In this document: piece after piece, positions 1 through 8,187 of the stretch
Position numbering within the stretch: the first letter of the stretch is position 1
Layout: each line of letters starts with the position of its first letter
Source of the DNA: Streptomyces flavochromogenes
GTDB lineage: Bacteria; Actinomycetota; Actinomycetes; Streptomycetales; Streptomycetaceae
Reading direction: 5' to 3'
Length of the DNA stretch: 64,000 bases
Assembly: GCF_000717595.1 (NCBI RefSeq)
Contig: NZ_JNZO01000003.1
Location: 62,001 to 126,000 of the forward strand
Program-made: the position numbers and the translations under genes
The notes under the pieces: generated by a model
Seen by the model: the letters and a program-made list of their open reading frames with translations, nothing else
The model's database searches: none
What the model was told of the DNA's origin: nothing

Positions 1-762
1 GATCCGTGCCGTGAACTCGGGCACCGGGCCGCCGTAGTACGCGTACTGGTGGACCAGCTCCCCGTACAGGTCCTCGACGAGCGTCGGGTGCAGCAGGCGG
101 TAGTCGTCCGGGTGCGGCACCACGAAGGCCGCGGCCAGCGCGTCGGCCACGTACAGGAGCAGCCCGCACTGGCCCGGGTGGACCTCGAAGATCCGCAGCG
201 CCTCCGTGAGCCCGGGCACGCTCCACCCCGCGTACGCCGCCTCGGCACGCGGCGAGAGGCCGTGCCGGACCGCCTCGCGGGACCACTCGTCCCAGACGAT
301 CGAAGGACCGCCGAAGTGCAGCGCGAGATAGCCCTCCAGGGCGAGGTGCAGCGGCAGGAAACGGAGCCGTGACTCGGCGCGCCCGTCCTTGTCGCGCCGT
401 CGCTTGGCCATCCGGTGGATCCGGCGGACGGGCACGCAGTCCGGCGCCTCGTCGCGCCCACCGTTGCCGCGCGTGCCGCCTCCGCCACCGAGCCGGGTCC
501 CGTACGCGGCGGACTCCCGGCGCGCCCCCGGCGCCGGGGCCGGCTCGGACGCCGCCCCCGTCCAGTCGGCGACGAACCCGTGCGGGATGTACGAGGTGTA
601 GGTGGCGCGGTCGGGCAGGTCCACCGCGCCGAGGCCGTCGTACATCTCCCGGTGCAGCCGCAGCCCGGGAACCGGCTCGGCCCGCACCAGCGGCACCAGC
701 CGGACCCCGCCCCATACCTGGGCGGGGCGGACGTCGAGCCCGGTCAGATCGATCAGGGTCAT
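1..762 (-). CDS. ARPP-2-like conserved protein, 3' end outside window
   Basis: The reading frame starts at an ATG at 762 and runs leftwards off the window, so only the first 254 codons are visible. The translation begins MTLIDLTGLDVRPAQVWGG and continues with 'VRLVPLVR' and a basic RRIHRMAKRRRDKDGR stretch. No membrane segment or signal peptide is seen. The start overlaps the stop of the von Willebrand A gene by four bases (TCAT read on the plus strand), so the two are probably translated together. The N-terminus resembles actinobacterial proteins labelled ARPP-2 (ADP-ribosylglycohydrolase and rhodanese-phosphatase associated); that assignment is from memory and moderate at best. Biochemical function is unknown; partnership with the vWA protein is the strongest clue. 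Confidence 0.7.
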   Translation of the reverse strand, partial: MTLIDLTGLDVRPAQVWGGVRLVPLVRAEPVPGLRLHREMYDGLGAVDLPDRATYTSYIPHGFVADWTGAASEPAPAPGARRESAAYGTRLGGGGGTRGNGGRDEAPDCVPVRRIHRMAKRRRDKDGRAESRLRFLPLHLALEGYLALHFGGPSIVWDEWSREAVRHGLSPRAEAAYAGWSVPGLTEALRIFEVHPGQCGLLLYVADALAAAFVVPHPDDYRLLHPTLVEDLYGELVHQYAYYGGPVPEFTARI

Positions 763-2168
763 GCCCGGCCCCCTTCCTCCGCCGCCTTCAGGAACAGCTC
801 CACCCGCCGGTCCAGATAGGCCCGCAGCTCCGCGAACCCCGTCCGCCCCTCGGCGAACTGCGCGATCTCCACCAGCGCCGCCAGGTCCTCCGCGTCCCGG
901 ATGCCGGCGGCCGGCACGCTCGGGGCGAGCCTGCGTACGTCGAAACCCTGCGCGTCGTATACGGGGTTCAGGTGCACCACGCTCGTCCGGCGCTCCGGAT
1001 CCAGCCGCGACCGCCACACCCGCAGCACCTCGCCCGCGAGCCCCGGCGGTGCGTTGTCCCAGCCGTCCGAGACGATCACGAGCCGGTCCGGTCCGGTCTC
1101 CAGACCGTCCAGGATCCGCAGGCCCAGCGGAGTCGGCCCGTACGGCCGGACGAGCAGCGGGTCGTCGCCGCCCGATGTCCAGAGCGGGGTGTACGCCCCC
1201 GGCGCCGCGAGCGCCTCCAGGAGGTGGTGGCAGCCGAGCGCGACGGCCAGCGGGCGCCGCCGTTTCACCGCCGAACCCGAGGAGGAGAAGCTGTCGTCGA
1301 GTACGGCCGTCACCCGCCCCCAGCTCCCCGCGTACGGCCCCGCGGCGCGCCGGGCCGCGGCCCGCAGGGCGCCCGTCAGCTCGGCCCGCCGCTCCACGCG
1401 TTCCCCGAACGGCAGCGAGAGGACGTACAGGGCGAGCCGGGTCAGCGGCATCACGGACAGATCGGCGGCCCGCTCGGTCCTGAGCTGTTCGAGCCGGGTC
1501 ATCCGGGGTGCGATCCGCTCCAGGAACACCGCGCGCGGCACGCCGTGCCTGGCGGCGAAACCCTCGGCGACGGTGAACGGCAGTTCGTACAGCGCGCCCT
1601 GCTCGTAGCGGGCGCGGCGGAACGCGTCGAGCGTCGGGTTCTCGTACCGGACCCGGCTTCCCGGCGCGAAGAGGAAGTCACCGGTCTCGGGGTCGGGCAG
1701 CCGCCCGTGGACGTGCCGGAGGGTGGCCTTCAGACCGCTCCGGTACTTCACCGCGTCCAGGGCGGGATCGGGGCGGGCCGCGAGCCACGCGCGCACGATC
1801 GCGCGCGTACGCCGGTTGTTGACCCCGGCGGCGCGCAGCGTACGGAACAGCCGGTAGACCCGCTGCGGCGGCAGCAGCGCGAGCCGCGCCCCGATCAGCC
1901 GCCCCTCGGCACGCTTCTCCTCGGGGCCGCCCGCCTCGTCGGCGGTGCGCAGGAGCTGCTCGACGACGAGGGCGGCGTTGTGGTGGTTGATGTCGAGCGC
2001 GAGGGCCGCGGCGTACACGGGCCGGTAGTTGACCCGTACGTACTCGTGGACGAAGCGGAGCGAGAACCGCTGCTCGGCGGCGGAGGAACGGAACTCGCGC
2101 TGGCCGGTGGCGGTCACGGCGGCATTGACGAAGAGGAGCACGTCCTCGGCGGCGACGAGCTCGGACAA
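759..2168 (-). CDS. von Willebrand factor A (MIDAS) domain protein, TROVE-like architecture
   Basis: A 469-residue protein starting at a TTG preceded by AGGAGAG. The N-terminal two thirds (about 1-280) is helical and rich in Arg and Leu, as in TROVE/HEAT-like RNA-binding modules. The C-terminal part (about 285-430) looks like a vWA domain: TAVLDDSFSSSGS carries a DxSxS metal-ion-dependent adhesion site (D291, S293, S295), and VIVSDGWDN supplies the later SDG aspartate (D368). There is no signal peptide, so it is cytoplasmic. It is coupled by a 4-bp overlap to the ARPP-like gene. The TROVE analogy is inference from architecture; the MIDAS motif is seen directly. Confidence 0.75.
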   Translation of the reverse strand: MSELVAAEDVLLFVNAAVTATGQREFRSSAAEQRFSLRFVHEYVRVNYRPVYAAALALDINHHNAALVVEQLLRTADEAGGPEEKRAEGRLIGARLALLPPQRVYRLFRTLRAAGVNNRRTRAIVRAWLAARPDPALDAVKYRSGLKATLRHVHGRLPDPETGDFLFAPGSRVRYENPTLDAFRRARYEQGALYELPFTVAEGFAARHGVPRAVFLERIAPRMTRLEQLRTERAADLSVMPLTRLALYVLSLPFGERVERRAELTGALRAAARRAAGPYAGSWGRVTAVLDDSFSSSGSAVKRRRPLAVALGCHHLLEALAAPGAYTPLWTSGGDDPLLVRPYGPTPLGLRILDGLETGPDRLVIVSDGWDNAPPGLAGEVLRVWRSRLDPERRTSVVHLNPVYDAQGFDVRRLAPSVPAAGIRDAEDLAALVEIAQFAEGRTGFAELRAYLDRRVELFLKAAEEGGRA

Positions 2169-2389
2169 GGGTCTCTCCTTCTCGTGCCGCGTGGGTGCCG
2201 GCCGGGGAATGAGGGCACGAACAGCGAAGACGTTGCTTCAGAGGCAGGTTCCGGAAGTCGCACCGGAGTCCCGCGGCCGGCCGGGAAACGCTAGCACCGG
2301 GCGGGGGGAGGGACGCGAGCGGATTTCGGGGAGGGCCACGGGCGGACCCGCGGAGGCCTCCTGTCGGAGCCACCGGGCAGACTGGGGGC

Positions 2390-3379
2390 ATGGCGAAGCA
2401 GCTGGGCGCGAAGCCCCGTATCGGACTCCTCGGCACCGGCCCCTGGGCCGGTCGCACGCACGCGCCCGCGTTGGCGGGGCATCCGGGGATCGAGTTCAGC
2501 GGGGTGTGGGGCAGACGCCCCGAGGCGGCGGCCGCGCTCGCCGGCGCCTCGGGCACGCGCGCGTACGACGACGTGGAAGCGCTCTTCGCGGCCAGCGACG
2601 CCGTCGCGCTCGCGCTCCCGCCGGACGTCCAGGCGCCGCTGGCGGTCCGGGCCGCGCGGGCCGGCTGCCATGTCCTCCTCGACAAGCCGGTCGCGACGAC
2701 GGTCGCCGGGGCGCGGGAGGTGGCCGAGGCGGTGGAGGCCGCGGGAGTGGCCTCGGTGGTGTTCTGCACGCTCCGCTTCGCGGAGCCGACGGCCCGCTGG
2801 ATCGAGGAACAGACGGCGGTCGGCGGCTGGTTCCTGGGCGAGGCGCACTGGCTCGGCTCGCTCTACGGGGCCGGTTCGAGCAGTGCGTACGCGGCCTCCC
2901 CGTGGCGCCGTGAGAAGGGCGGCCTGTGGGACGTGGGCCCGCACGTCCTGTCGGTCTACCTGCCGGTCCTCGGAGACGTCACGGAGATCACCGCGGTGCG
3001 CGGCCCGGCGGACACCCACCACCTGGTGCTCCGCCACGCCTCGGGCGCGAGCAGCACCGCCACCCTCACCCTCAGCGCACCGCCGGAGGCGTCGGAGGCG
3101 GCCCTCACCCTGTACGGCACCGGGGGCCGGGCCGAACTTCCCCGCTGGGACGGGGCGGTGGGGGCGTTCGGTGCCGCGGTGGACGCCCTGATCGGCTCGG
3201 CCCGCACGGGCGAACCCGACGCCTGCGACGCCCGCTTCGGCCTGCGTCTCACGGAGATCCTGACGGCGGCGGAGGCCCTGGCGACAGAGGGTGCCCTTCA
3301 GGTCCCCAGCGCCTCGGCCAGCCCCGCGCACAGCGCCTCCAGCGCAGGCGGGTACAACCGCTCCGGCGGCGTGGCGTAA
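2390..3379 (+). CDS. Gfo/Idh/MocA family oxidoreductase
   Basis: A 329-residue protein. The N-terminal Rossmann fold shows GLLGTGPWAGRTHAPAL (about 9-25) as the dinucleotide-binding loop, followed by the family signature HVLLDKPVATTVAGARE (about 91-107), whose Lys-Pro pair contacts the nicotinamide ring. The remainder is the C-terminal alpha/beta substrate domain. Such proteins are NAD(P)-dependent sugar or inositol dehydrogenases; the substrate cannot be read from sequence. The ATG at 2390 has no strong ribosome binding site. The 3' end overlaps the convergent MocR-type regulator by about 80 bp, so the two could interfere transcriptionally. Confidence 0.9.
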   Translation: MAKQLGAKPRIGLLGTGPWAGRTHAPALAGHPGIEFSGVWGRRPEAAAALAGASGTRAYDDVEALFAASDAVALALPPDVQAPLAVRAARAGCHVLLDKPVATTVAGAREVAEAVEAAGVASVVFCTLRFAEPTARWIEEQTAVGGWFLGEAHWLGSLYGAGSSSAYAASPWRREKGGLWDVGPHVLSVYLPVLGDVTEITAVRGPADTHHLVLRHASGASSTATLTLSAPPEASEAALTLYGTGGRAELPRWDGAVGAFGAAVDALIGSARTGEPDACDARFGLRLTEILTAAEALATEGALQVPSASASPAHSASSAGGYNRSGGVA

Positions 3380-4722
3380 CCGACGACCAGGCCGTCCGGA
3401 CGGGGCGGGCCGTCGTGACGGTCCGGATCCTCGGCGTGGGGATGGCGATAGGGGGCCAGGCCCTCCACCGCGACGCCGCGCCGGGCCGTCGCGGCGAGGG
3501 CTGCCCGTTCCGTGCCGGCGGGCAGTTCCAGGACGGCGTGCAGCCCGGCGGCGATGCCCGTCACCCGTACCGCCGGAACCCGTTCGGCGAGCAGCGCCGT
3601 CAGCCGGTCGCGCCGCCCGCGGTGCCGCTGGCGCATCCGGCGGACGTGCCGGTCGTAGGCGCCGGAGGCGATGAGGTCGGCGAGGGTGAGCTGGTCCGTC
3701 GCGGAGGCGTACGGCTCGCGTTGGCCCTTCGCCGCGACCACCGGGTCCACGAGGGCGGACGGCAGGCACATCCAGCCGATACGCAGGGTGGGGGAGAGGC
3801 TCTTGCTGACGGAGCCGATGAGGACGGTCCGTTCGGGGTCGAGGCCCTGGACGGCGCCCACGGGTCGCCGGTCGTAGCGGAACTCCCCGTCGTAGTCGTC
3901 CTCGATCACGAGACCGCCGGAGGCCCGCGCCCATTCCAGGACGCCGGCCCGGCGCTCGGGGTGCAGAGGTCCGCCGGTGGGGAACTGGTGGGCGGGGGTG
4001 AGCAGCACCGCGCGCGCGTGGTCCGGGATCTCGGCGACCCGCGCGCCGTCCTCGTCGACGGCCACCGGCAGGGTGGTGACTCCGGCCTCGGCGAGGAGCC
4101 CGCGGTGGAAGGGCAGCCCGTACGCCTCGACCGCCCAGGGGTCGGCGGGGCCGAGCACGCGCGCGAGGAGCCGCAGCGCGTGCGCGGCGCCGGAGCAGAC
4201 CACGATCCGGTCCGGGGTGGTGCGGACGCCCCGCACGCGCGCGAGGTACTCGGCGAGCGCCAGGCGCAGTTCGGTCCGGCCGTGCGGGTCGCCGATCCCG
4301 AAGGCCTCGTGCGGCGCGGCCGTCAGGGCCCGCCGGGCCGACGCCAGCCAGGCGGCGCGGGGGAAGGCGCCGGGGTCGGGCTTGCCCTGGACGAGGTCGT
4401 ACGGGAGCGGGGGCGGCGCGGTCGTCCGTACGGGCCGGGGGGCGGGGGCGGCGACCCGGTCGGCGACGCGGGTCCCGGAGCCCTGGCGGGAGGTGAGCCA
4501 GCCTTCGGCGACGAGCTCGGCGTACGCGTCGGCGACGGTGTTCCGGGCGATGCCGAGGTCGGCGGCGAGGGACCGGTAGGGCGGCAGCCGGGTTCCCGGG
4601 GCCAGCCGTCCGCCGCGTACGGCCTCGCGCAGGGCGGCGATGAGCACGGCCCGCCGTCCGCCGGCGGCGCTCAGCTCCAGGTGCAGATCGACCCCGAGCC
4701 CGTCGTTCTCCGGTGTGGTCAC
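3298..4722 (-). CDS. MocR/PdxR-type GntR regulator with aminotransferase domain
   Basis: A 474-residue fusion. Residues about 15-80 are a GntR winged helix (RGGRLAPGTRLPPYRSLAAD, then ARNTVADAYAELVAEGWL), and about 110-470 is a class I aminotransferase-like domain that binds PLP. The Schiff-base lysine is in LIGSVSKSLSPTLRIGWM, preceded by IEDDYDGEFRY. MocR proteins usually control vitamin B6, GABA or taurine genes; no such target lies beside it, so the regulon is unknown. It is co-directional with and overlaps the MarR gene by 4 bp (4719-4722), and so probably sits second in that operon. Confidence 0.9.
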   Translation of the reverse strand: MTTPENDGLGVDLHLELSAAGGRRAVLIAALREAVRGGRLAPGTRLPPYRSLAADLGIARNTVADAYAELVAEGWLTSRQGSGTRVADRVAAPAPRPVRTTAPPPLPYDLVQGKPDPGAFPRAAWLASARRALTAAPHEAFGIGDPHGRTELRLALAEYLARVRGVRTTPDRIVVCSGAAHALRLLARVLGPADPWAVEAYGLPFHRGLLAEAGVTTLPVAVDEDGARVAEIPDHARAVLLTPAHQFPTGGPLHPERRAGVLEWARASGGLVIEDDYDGEFRYDRRPVGAVQGLDPERTVLIGSVSKSLSPTLRIGWMCLPSALVDPVVAAKGQREPYASATDQLTLADLIASGAYDRHVRRMRQRHRGRRDRLTALLAERVPAVRVTGIAAGLHAVLELPAGTERAALAATARRGVAVEGLAPYRHPHAEDPDRHDGPPRPDGLVVGYATPPERLYPPALEALCAGLAEALGT

Positions 4723-5171
4723 GACGCGTCACCGTCGCTCATGAGATCCCGTACGCCGGTCAGGAACCGCCGCACGGCCTCCTTCTCGCCCTCCTCGAAG
4801 CCGCCGAGCAGGGTCACGGCCCCTTCGACGAGGGGACCGAAGTGGGCACGTCCCAGTTCCTTCGCCCGGTCCTCCACGGTGAGGAGCACACGCCGCCGGT
4901 CGCGGGTGTCGCGGACGCGGGCCACATGCCCGAGGCGTTCGAGCCGGTCGACGACGGCGGTCGTGCCGGCCGAGTTGAGGCCGAGCCGCTCGCCGAGCCA
5001 CCCGGCGGTGGCGTCCGTGCCGGCGCGTTCGGCGTCGAGGAGGCAGATCAGGGCGCGTACGTCGGTGGGGTGCATGCCGTTGCGGGCGGCGAACTCGCCC
5101 TGCCGGAGGCCGTATTCGACGGTGACCTCGCGGAGCAGGTGAAAGATGCGCATCTCGGGTGACTCGGCCAC
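4719..5171 (-). CDS. MarR family transcriptional regulator
   Basis: A 150-residue winged-helix protein. The GTG at 5171 is chosen because AGGAGG lies just upstream. The recognition helix region is GWLGERLGLNSAGTTAVVDRLERLGHV and the wing is RVRDTRDRRRVLLTVEDR, both typical of MarR. It is divergent from the alpha/beta hydrolase gene, and the 57-bp gap contains a near-perfect palindrome that is the likely operator. The expected behaviour is autorepression plus repression of the hydrolase, relieved by a small ligand or oxidant. There is no cysteine in the expected OhrR sensing position near the N-terminus, so a ligand is more likely than peroxide (inference). Confidence 0.9.
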   Translation of the reverse strand: MAESPEMRIFHLLREVTVEYGLRQGEFAARNGMHPTDVRALICLLDAERAGTDATAGWLGERLGLNSAGTTAVVDRLERLGHVARVRDTRDRRRVLLTVEDRAKELGRAHFGPLVEGAVTLLGGFEEGEKEAVRRFLTGVRDLMSDGDAS

Positions 5172-5186
5172 CGTGTCCTCCTATCA

Positions 5187-5201
5187 TCTCGCTGAGCGAG
5201 A
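5187..5201. promoter_or_regulatory. Palindromic MarR operator candidate
   Basis: TCTCGCTGAGCGAGA is a 15-bp dyad with a single central base, placed between the divergent MarR (start 5171) and hydrolase (start 5228) genes. It sits where both promoters must lie. Binding by the adjacent MarR protein is inferred from position and symmetry. Confidence 0.55.
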
Positions 5202-5227
5202 GTATCGCCGAACGAGAGGACCAGGAG

Positions 5228-6106
5228 ATGCCCAAGTCCCCGACCGCCGCCTCCGCCTTCGACTCCGCGTACGCCTCCGCGTACGACGCACTCCTCGCGA
5301 CCTGGCCGCACCCCACGACGGCCTCGGAACTCCCCACCCCCTACGGCACCACGCACCTCCTGCACCATGGCGCCGAGGAGGCCCCTCCGGTCCTCCTCCT
5401 GCCGGGCGGCGGGTCGACCGCCGGCGCCTGGCGGAGCACGGCCGAGGCGCTCGGCACGACGCACCGGGTGCACGCCGTCGACCTCGTCGGCGGCCCGGGC
5501 CGCAGCCGGACGGACGGCCGTCCGATCCGCACGGCCGCCGACCTGACGGCATGGCTGGACGCCGTGCTCGACGGCCTCGGACTGACCTCGGCGGCCTTCT
5601 GCGGCCACTCGTACGGAGGGTGGATCGCGCTCCGGTACGCGCTGGCGGCCCCGGACCGGACCGACCGCCTCGTCCTGCTCGACCCGACCGGCTGCTTCGC
5701 CGGCTTCCGCCCGGGCTACCTGCTGCGGGCGCTGCCGACCCTGCTGCGTCCGACGGCCGCGCGGACGGCGGCGTTCCTGGCGTGGGAGACGGGCGGCGCG
5801 GAACACGACCCCCGGGTACGCCGCCTGGACACCCTGGCGGCGGAACTCCCGCGCCTCCGCCCGGTCACGGGTCCCCGCCCGACCGCCACCGAACTCGCCG
5901 CGCTGCGCCCGCCGACCCTGGTCCTCCTGGCGGAGGGAAGCCGGACGCACGACGTGCGCGAGGCGGCGAGGCGGGCGACGGCCACGGGCCTGCGAACGGA
6001 GCTCGTCCCGGAGGCGACCCACCACACCCTTCCGGCCACGCTGCCGCCGCGGACCCTGACCGCCGTCACGGACTTCCTGACCCCCTGGGGGGCGGCCTGG
6101 GGCTGA
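5228..6106 (+). CDS. Alpha/beta-fold hydrolase
   Basis: About 292 residues from the ATG at 5228, preferred because AGGAG lies immediately upstream; an upstream ATG at 5159 would place the operator inside the gene. The fold is shown by the oxyanion-hole strand VLLLPGGGSTAGAW, the nucleophile elbow CGHSYGGW (Ser in GHSYG), an acid in the PTLVLLAEGSRTHD strand and a C-terminal His in PEATHHTLPATLP. There is no signal peptide. Family members hydrolyse esters, lactones or epoxides; the substrate is unknown. The divergent MarR regulator suggests induction by a xenobiotic or signalling molecule. Confidence 0.88.
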   Translation: MPKSPTAASAFDSAYASAYDALLATWPHPTTASELPTPYGTTHLLHHGAEEAPPVLLLPGGGSTAGAWRSTAEALGTTHRVHAVDLVGGPGRSRTDGRPIRTAADLTAWLDAVLDGLGLTSAAFCGHSYGGWIALRYALAAPDRTDRLVLLDPTGCFAGFRPGYLLRALPTLLRPTAARTAAFLAWETGGAEHDPRVRRLDTLAAELPRLRPVTGPRPTATELAALRPPTLVLLAEGSRTHDVREAARRATATGLRTELVPEATHHTLPATLPPRTLTAVTDFLTPWGAAWG

Positions 6107-6153
6107 TCCGACGGCGACCGGCGGACACCCCCTAGGGGGCGCCTTGTCGCCCT

Positions 6154-6513
6154 CTAGCGCGAGAGCGCGTCCCGCACGGCCTCCTCGGACCGGCCGACGA
6201 CGGCCGTGCCGTCCCCGGCGGTGATGATCGGCCGCTGGATGAGCTTGGGATGCGCGGAGAGGGCCTCGATCCACCGCTCCCTGCTCTCGGCGTCGCGGGC
6301 CCACTCCTTCACCCCGAGCTCCTTGGCGACGGCCTCCTGCGTCCGCGTGATGTCCCACGGCTCGAGGCCGAGCCGGTCGAGCACCTGCCGGAGCTCGTCG
6401 GGGGAGGGCACGTCCTCCAGATAGCGGCGCACGGTGTAGTCGGCGCCCTCGGCGTCGAGAAGGGTGAGGGCGCTGCGGCACTTGGAACAGGCGGGATTGA
6501 TCCAGATCTCCAT
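6154..6513 (-). CDS. ArsC/Spx-family thioredoxin-fold protein
   Basis: A 119-residue protein starting at MEIWINPACSKCRSALTLL. The NPxCSKCR motif carries the redox or catalytic cysteine of the ArsC family, here in a CxxC arrangement, and HPKLIQRPI is the second family signature, with an Arg that in arsenate reductases contacts the oxyanion. Length matches the family. Members are glutaredoxin-coupled arsenate reductases or reductases of unknown substrate; no ars operon surrounds it, so arsenate reduction is not assured. An upstream in-frame start at 6555 is rejected because the extra residues are Gly-rich and not family-like. Confidence 0.85.
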   Translation of the reverse strand: MEIWINPACSKCRSALTLLDAEGADYTVRRYLEDVPSPDELRQVLDRLGLEPWDITRTQEAVAKELGVKEWARDAESRERWIEALSAHPKLIQRPIITAGDGTAVVGRSEEAVRDALSR

Positions 6514-6576
6514 GCCCCCACGGTACCCCCCAGAGCCCGCTCCACCACCCCCCAAACCCCCTCTGGCCAGGGGCGA

Positions 6577-6599
6577 TTGTCAGTGGGGGCCACTAAAAT
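6577..6599 (+). promoter_or_regulatory. PafBC-type (RecA-NDp) DNA-damage promoter
   Basis: The sequence TTGTCAGTG, eight bases, then TAAAAT matches the complete actinobacterial RecA-NDp consensus TTGTCRGTG-N8-TAnnnT, which is recognised by RNA polymerase with PafBC and is independent of LexA. It points at the 91-codon gene starting at 6662. The match is read directly; regulation by PafBC is inferred from the motif. Confidence 0.75.
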
Positions 6600-6661
6600 G
6601 GGGGGTGAAGGTGAGGGTCCCGGGGAGGGCCCGCACCCCGCCGTTCGCCAGGAGGTAGCCC

Positions 6662-6937
6662 ATGGCTCTCGCCGTGATCCGGACACCGTCCCTCGAACCC
6701 TGGAAGCCGCTCCAGAAGAAGCCGCTCCCCGCGGGCCGCCCCCGCGAGTGGTACGTGACGCACAACCGCCGACTGAAGGCCATGCGCCTCGCGATCGCCC
6801 TCCTCGACGCCGGCGTCTACGTCCCGTCGAAGGCCACGAACGCGGCGATACGCAGCACGGCCCACCACATCGGCATCCACCCGCCCTCGGACACCACCTG
6901 CCGCATGGTGCGGGCCATGATCCGCCACGGCCGCTGA
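6662..6937 (+). CDS. Small basic hypothetical protein, predicted DNA-damage inducible
   Basis: A 91-residue, strongly basic protein (many Arg, Lys and His) with an AGGAGG ribosome binding site just before the ATG. It has no membrane segment, no signal peptide and only a single cysteine. The middle contains NRRLKAMRLAIALLDAGVYVP, probably an amphipathic helix, and the C-terminus is CRMVRAMIRHGR. I do not recognise a characterised family. The promoter at 6577-6599 is of the PafBC type, so a role in DNA repair or the damage response is the best working idea, and the charge would suit nucleic-acid binding (inference). Confidence 0.75.
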   Translation: MALAVIRTPSLEPWKPLQKKPLPAGRPREWYVTHNRRLKAMRLAIALLDAGVYVPSKATNAAIRSTAHHIGIHPPSDTTCRMVRAMIRHGR

Positions 6938-6993
6938 CGGCGGAGGGCGCTGCCCGGCCCCGGCCGGGCAGCGCCGTCGTCGGATCCCGCCCG

Positions 6994-8187
6994 CTACCAG
7001 GCCACCGGCAGCCGCTCGGGGAGCCGCTTCATGAAGTTGGTGCGCCACACCAGCTGTTCGACCGGCACCGCGAGCCGCAGCCCCGGCAGCCGGTCGAGGA
7101 GCGTCTCCAGGGCGATCTCGGCGTGCCGCTTGCCGAGCGCCGTCGCCGGGCAGTAGTGCCGCCCGCCGCCGAAGGAGAGGTGCTCGGCGGCGTTCTCCCG
7201 GTCCGGCCGGAAGACCAGCGGGTCCGGGAAGCGCTCCGGATCGTGGTTCGCGGCCTCCACCAGCACCAGGACCAGTTCACCGGCCCGCACCTCGACCTCG
7301 CCGAGCCGCACGTCCTCAAGGGCCAGCCGCGGCAGCCCGTCGCCGATCGACAGATTCACCCGCAGCAGTTCGTCCATCGCCCCGGCGACCCCGTGCGCGC
7401 CGGTGGTCAGTGCCTCCCGCACGTCCGGCCGGGTCAGCACCGACACGAGCGCCATCGTCAGGAATCCGGCGGTGGAGATCACCCCGGCCCCGAACAGCGT
7501 CACGCCCACCGTCGCCAGCATCTCGTCCGTCAGATGCGCGTAGTCGGGATCCTCGCGCAGCGCCGCGAGCTCCGCCATCAGCCCGCCCGTCGCCGGATCG
7601 TCGAGGCGCTCGGTCATGTAGGCGATGTCCCGGTCCCAGTGGAGCCGGGCCGCCTCGATCTCGTGCGGGGCGTTCATGAAGGCCACGTCCAGACTGCGCA
7701 GCAGCCGCGGCCCGTCCTCCTCCGGGATGCCCAGCATCCGGCAGTGCAGCCCCGCCGAGTACGGATCCGCGTAGGCGCCCCGCAGCTCCCCGGGCGCCCC
7801 CTCGGTGATCAGCGCGTCCACCAGGGCCCCGGCCCGCGCCCGCAGCCACTCCTCCAGGCCGGGCGTCTTCGGGTTGATCGCCTTCATGACGGCCTTGCGC
7901 AGGCCGGCCCCGGTGATGTTGCCCATGTTGTTGACCACGTGCGGCGGGATCGTCAGCGCGTACTGCCGCGGCGCTCCCGGCGCCGAGGTGTCCTTCAGGC
8001 TGAACCGCGGGTCCTCCAGGACCTTCCTGCACAGCTCGTACGAGGACACCAGCCAGGCCTCGGCCCCGGCGATCGTCCGCACACGCCGTACGGGTTCGGC
8101 GCGGAGCGCCTCGACCTCCGCGGGCAGCCGGGTCCCGTCCCAGTCGAAGGGGAACGCAGGCAGTCGGTTCGTCATGACCACGGTCAT
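6994..8187 (-). CDS. Cytochrome P450, CYP121-like (predicted cyclodipeptide oxidase)
   Basis: A 397-residue P450, one residue longer than mycobacterial CYP121. The haem loop [14 protein letters not shown] carries the cysteine ligand (C346), and the I-helix region is [15 protein letters not shown]. The stretch VVNNMGNI and the C-terminus [17 protein letters not shown] match CYP121 closely from memory. Equivalents of CYP121 Asn85, Phe168, Trp182, Ala233 and Ser237 appear kept, but Gln385-Arg386 become Met386-Lys387. CYP121 makes the C-C bond of mycocyclosin from cyclo(Tyr-Tyr). The start overlaps the stop of the cyclodipeptide synthase by 4 bp, so the product is the likely substrate. No ferredoxin gene is adjacent. 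Confidence 0.93.
   Translation of the reverse strand: MTVVMTNRLPAFPFDWDGTRLPAEVEALRAEPVRRVRTIAGAEAWLVSSYELCRKVLEDPRFSLKDTSAPGAPRQYALTIPPHVVNNMGNITGAGLRKAVMKAINPKTPGLEEWLRARAGALVDALITEGAPGELRGAYADPYSAGLHCRMLGIPEEDGPRLLRSLDVAFMNAPHEIEAARLHWDRDIAYMTERLDDPATGGLMAELAALREDPDYAHLTDEMLATVGVTLFGAGVISTAGFLTMALVSVLTRPDVREALTTGAHGVAGAMDELLRVNLSIGDGLPRLALEDVRLGEVEVRAGELVLVLVEAANHDPERFPDPLVFRPDRENAAEHLSFGGGRHYCPATALGKRHAEIALETLLDRLPGLRLAVPVEQLVWRTNFMKRLPERLPVAW

Noticed and set aside
369..2294. 641-codon plus-strand frame covering the vWA gene
   Set aside because: Product is Pro/Arg/Gly-rich with no family match and mirrors the real minus-strand genes, as is usual in high-GC DNA.
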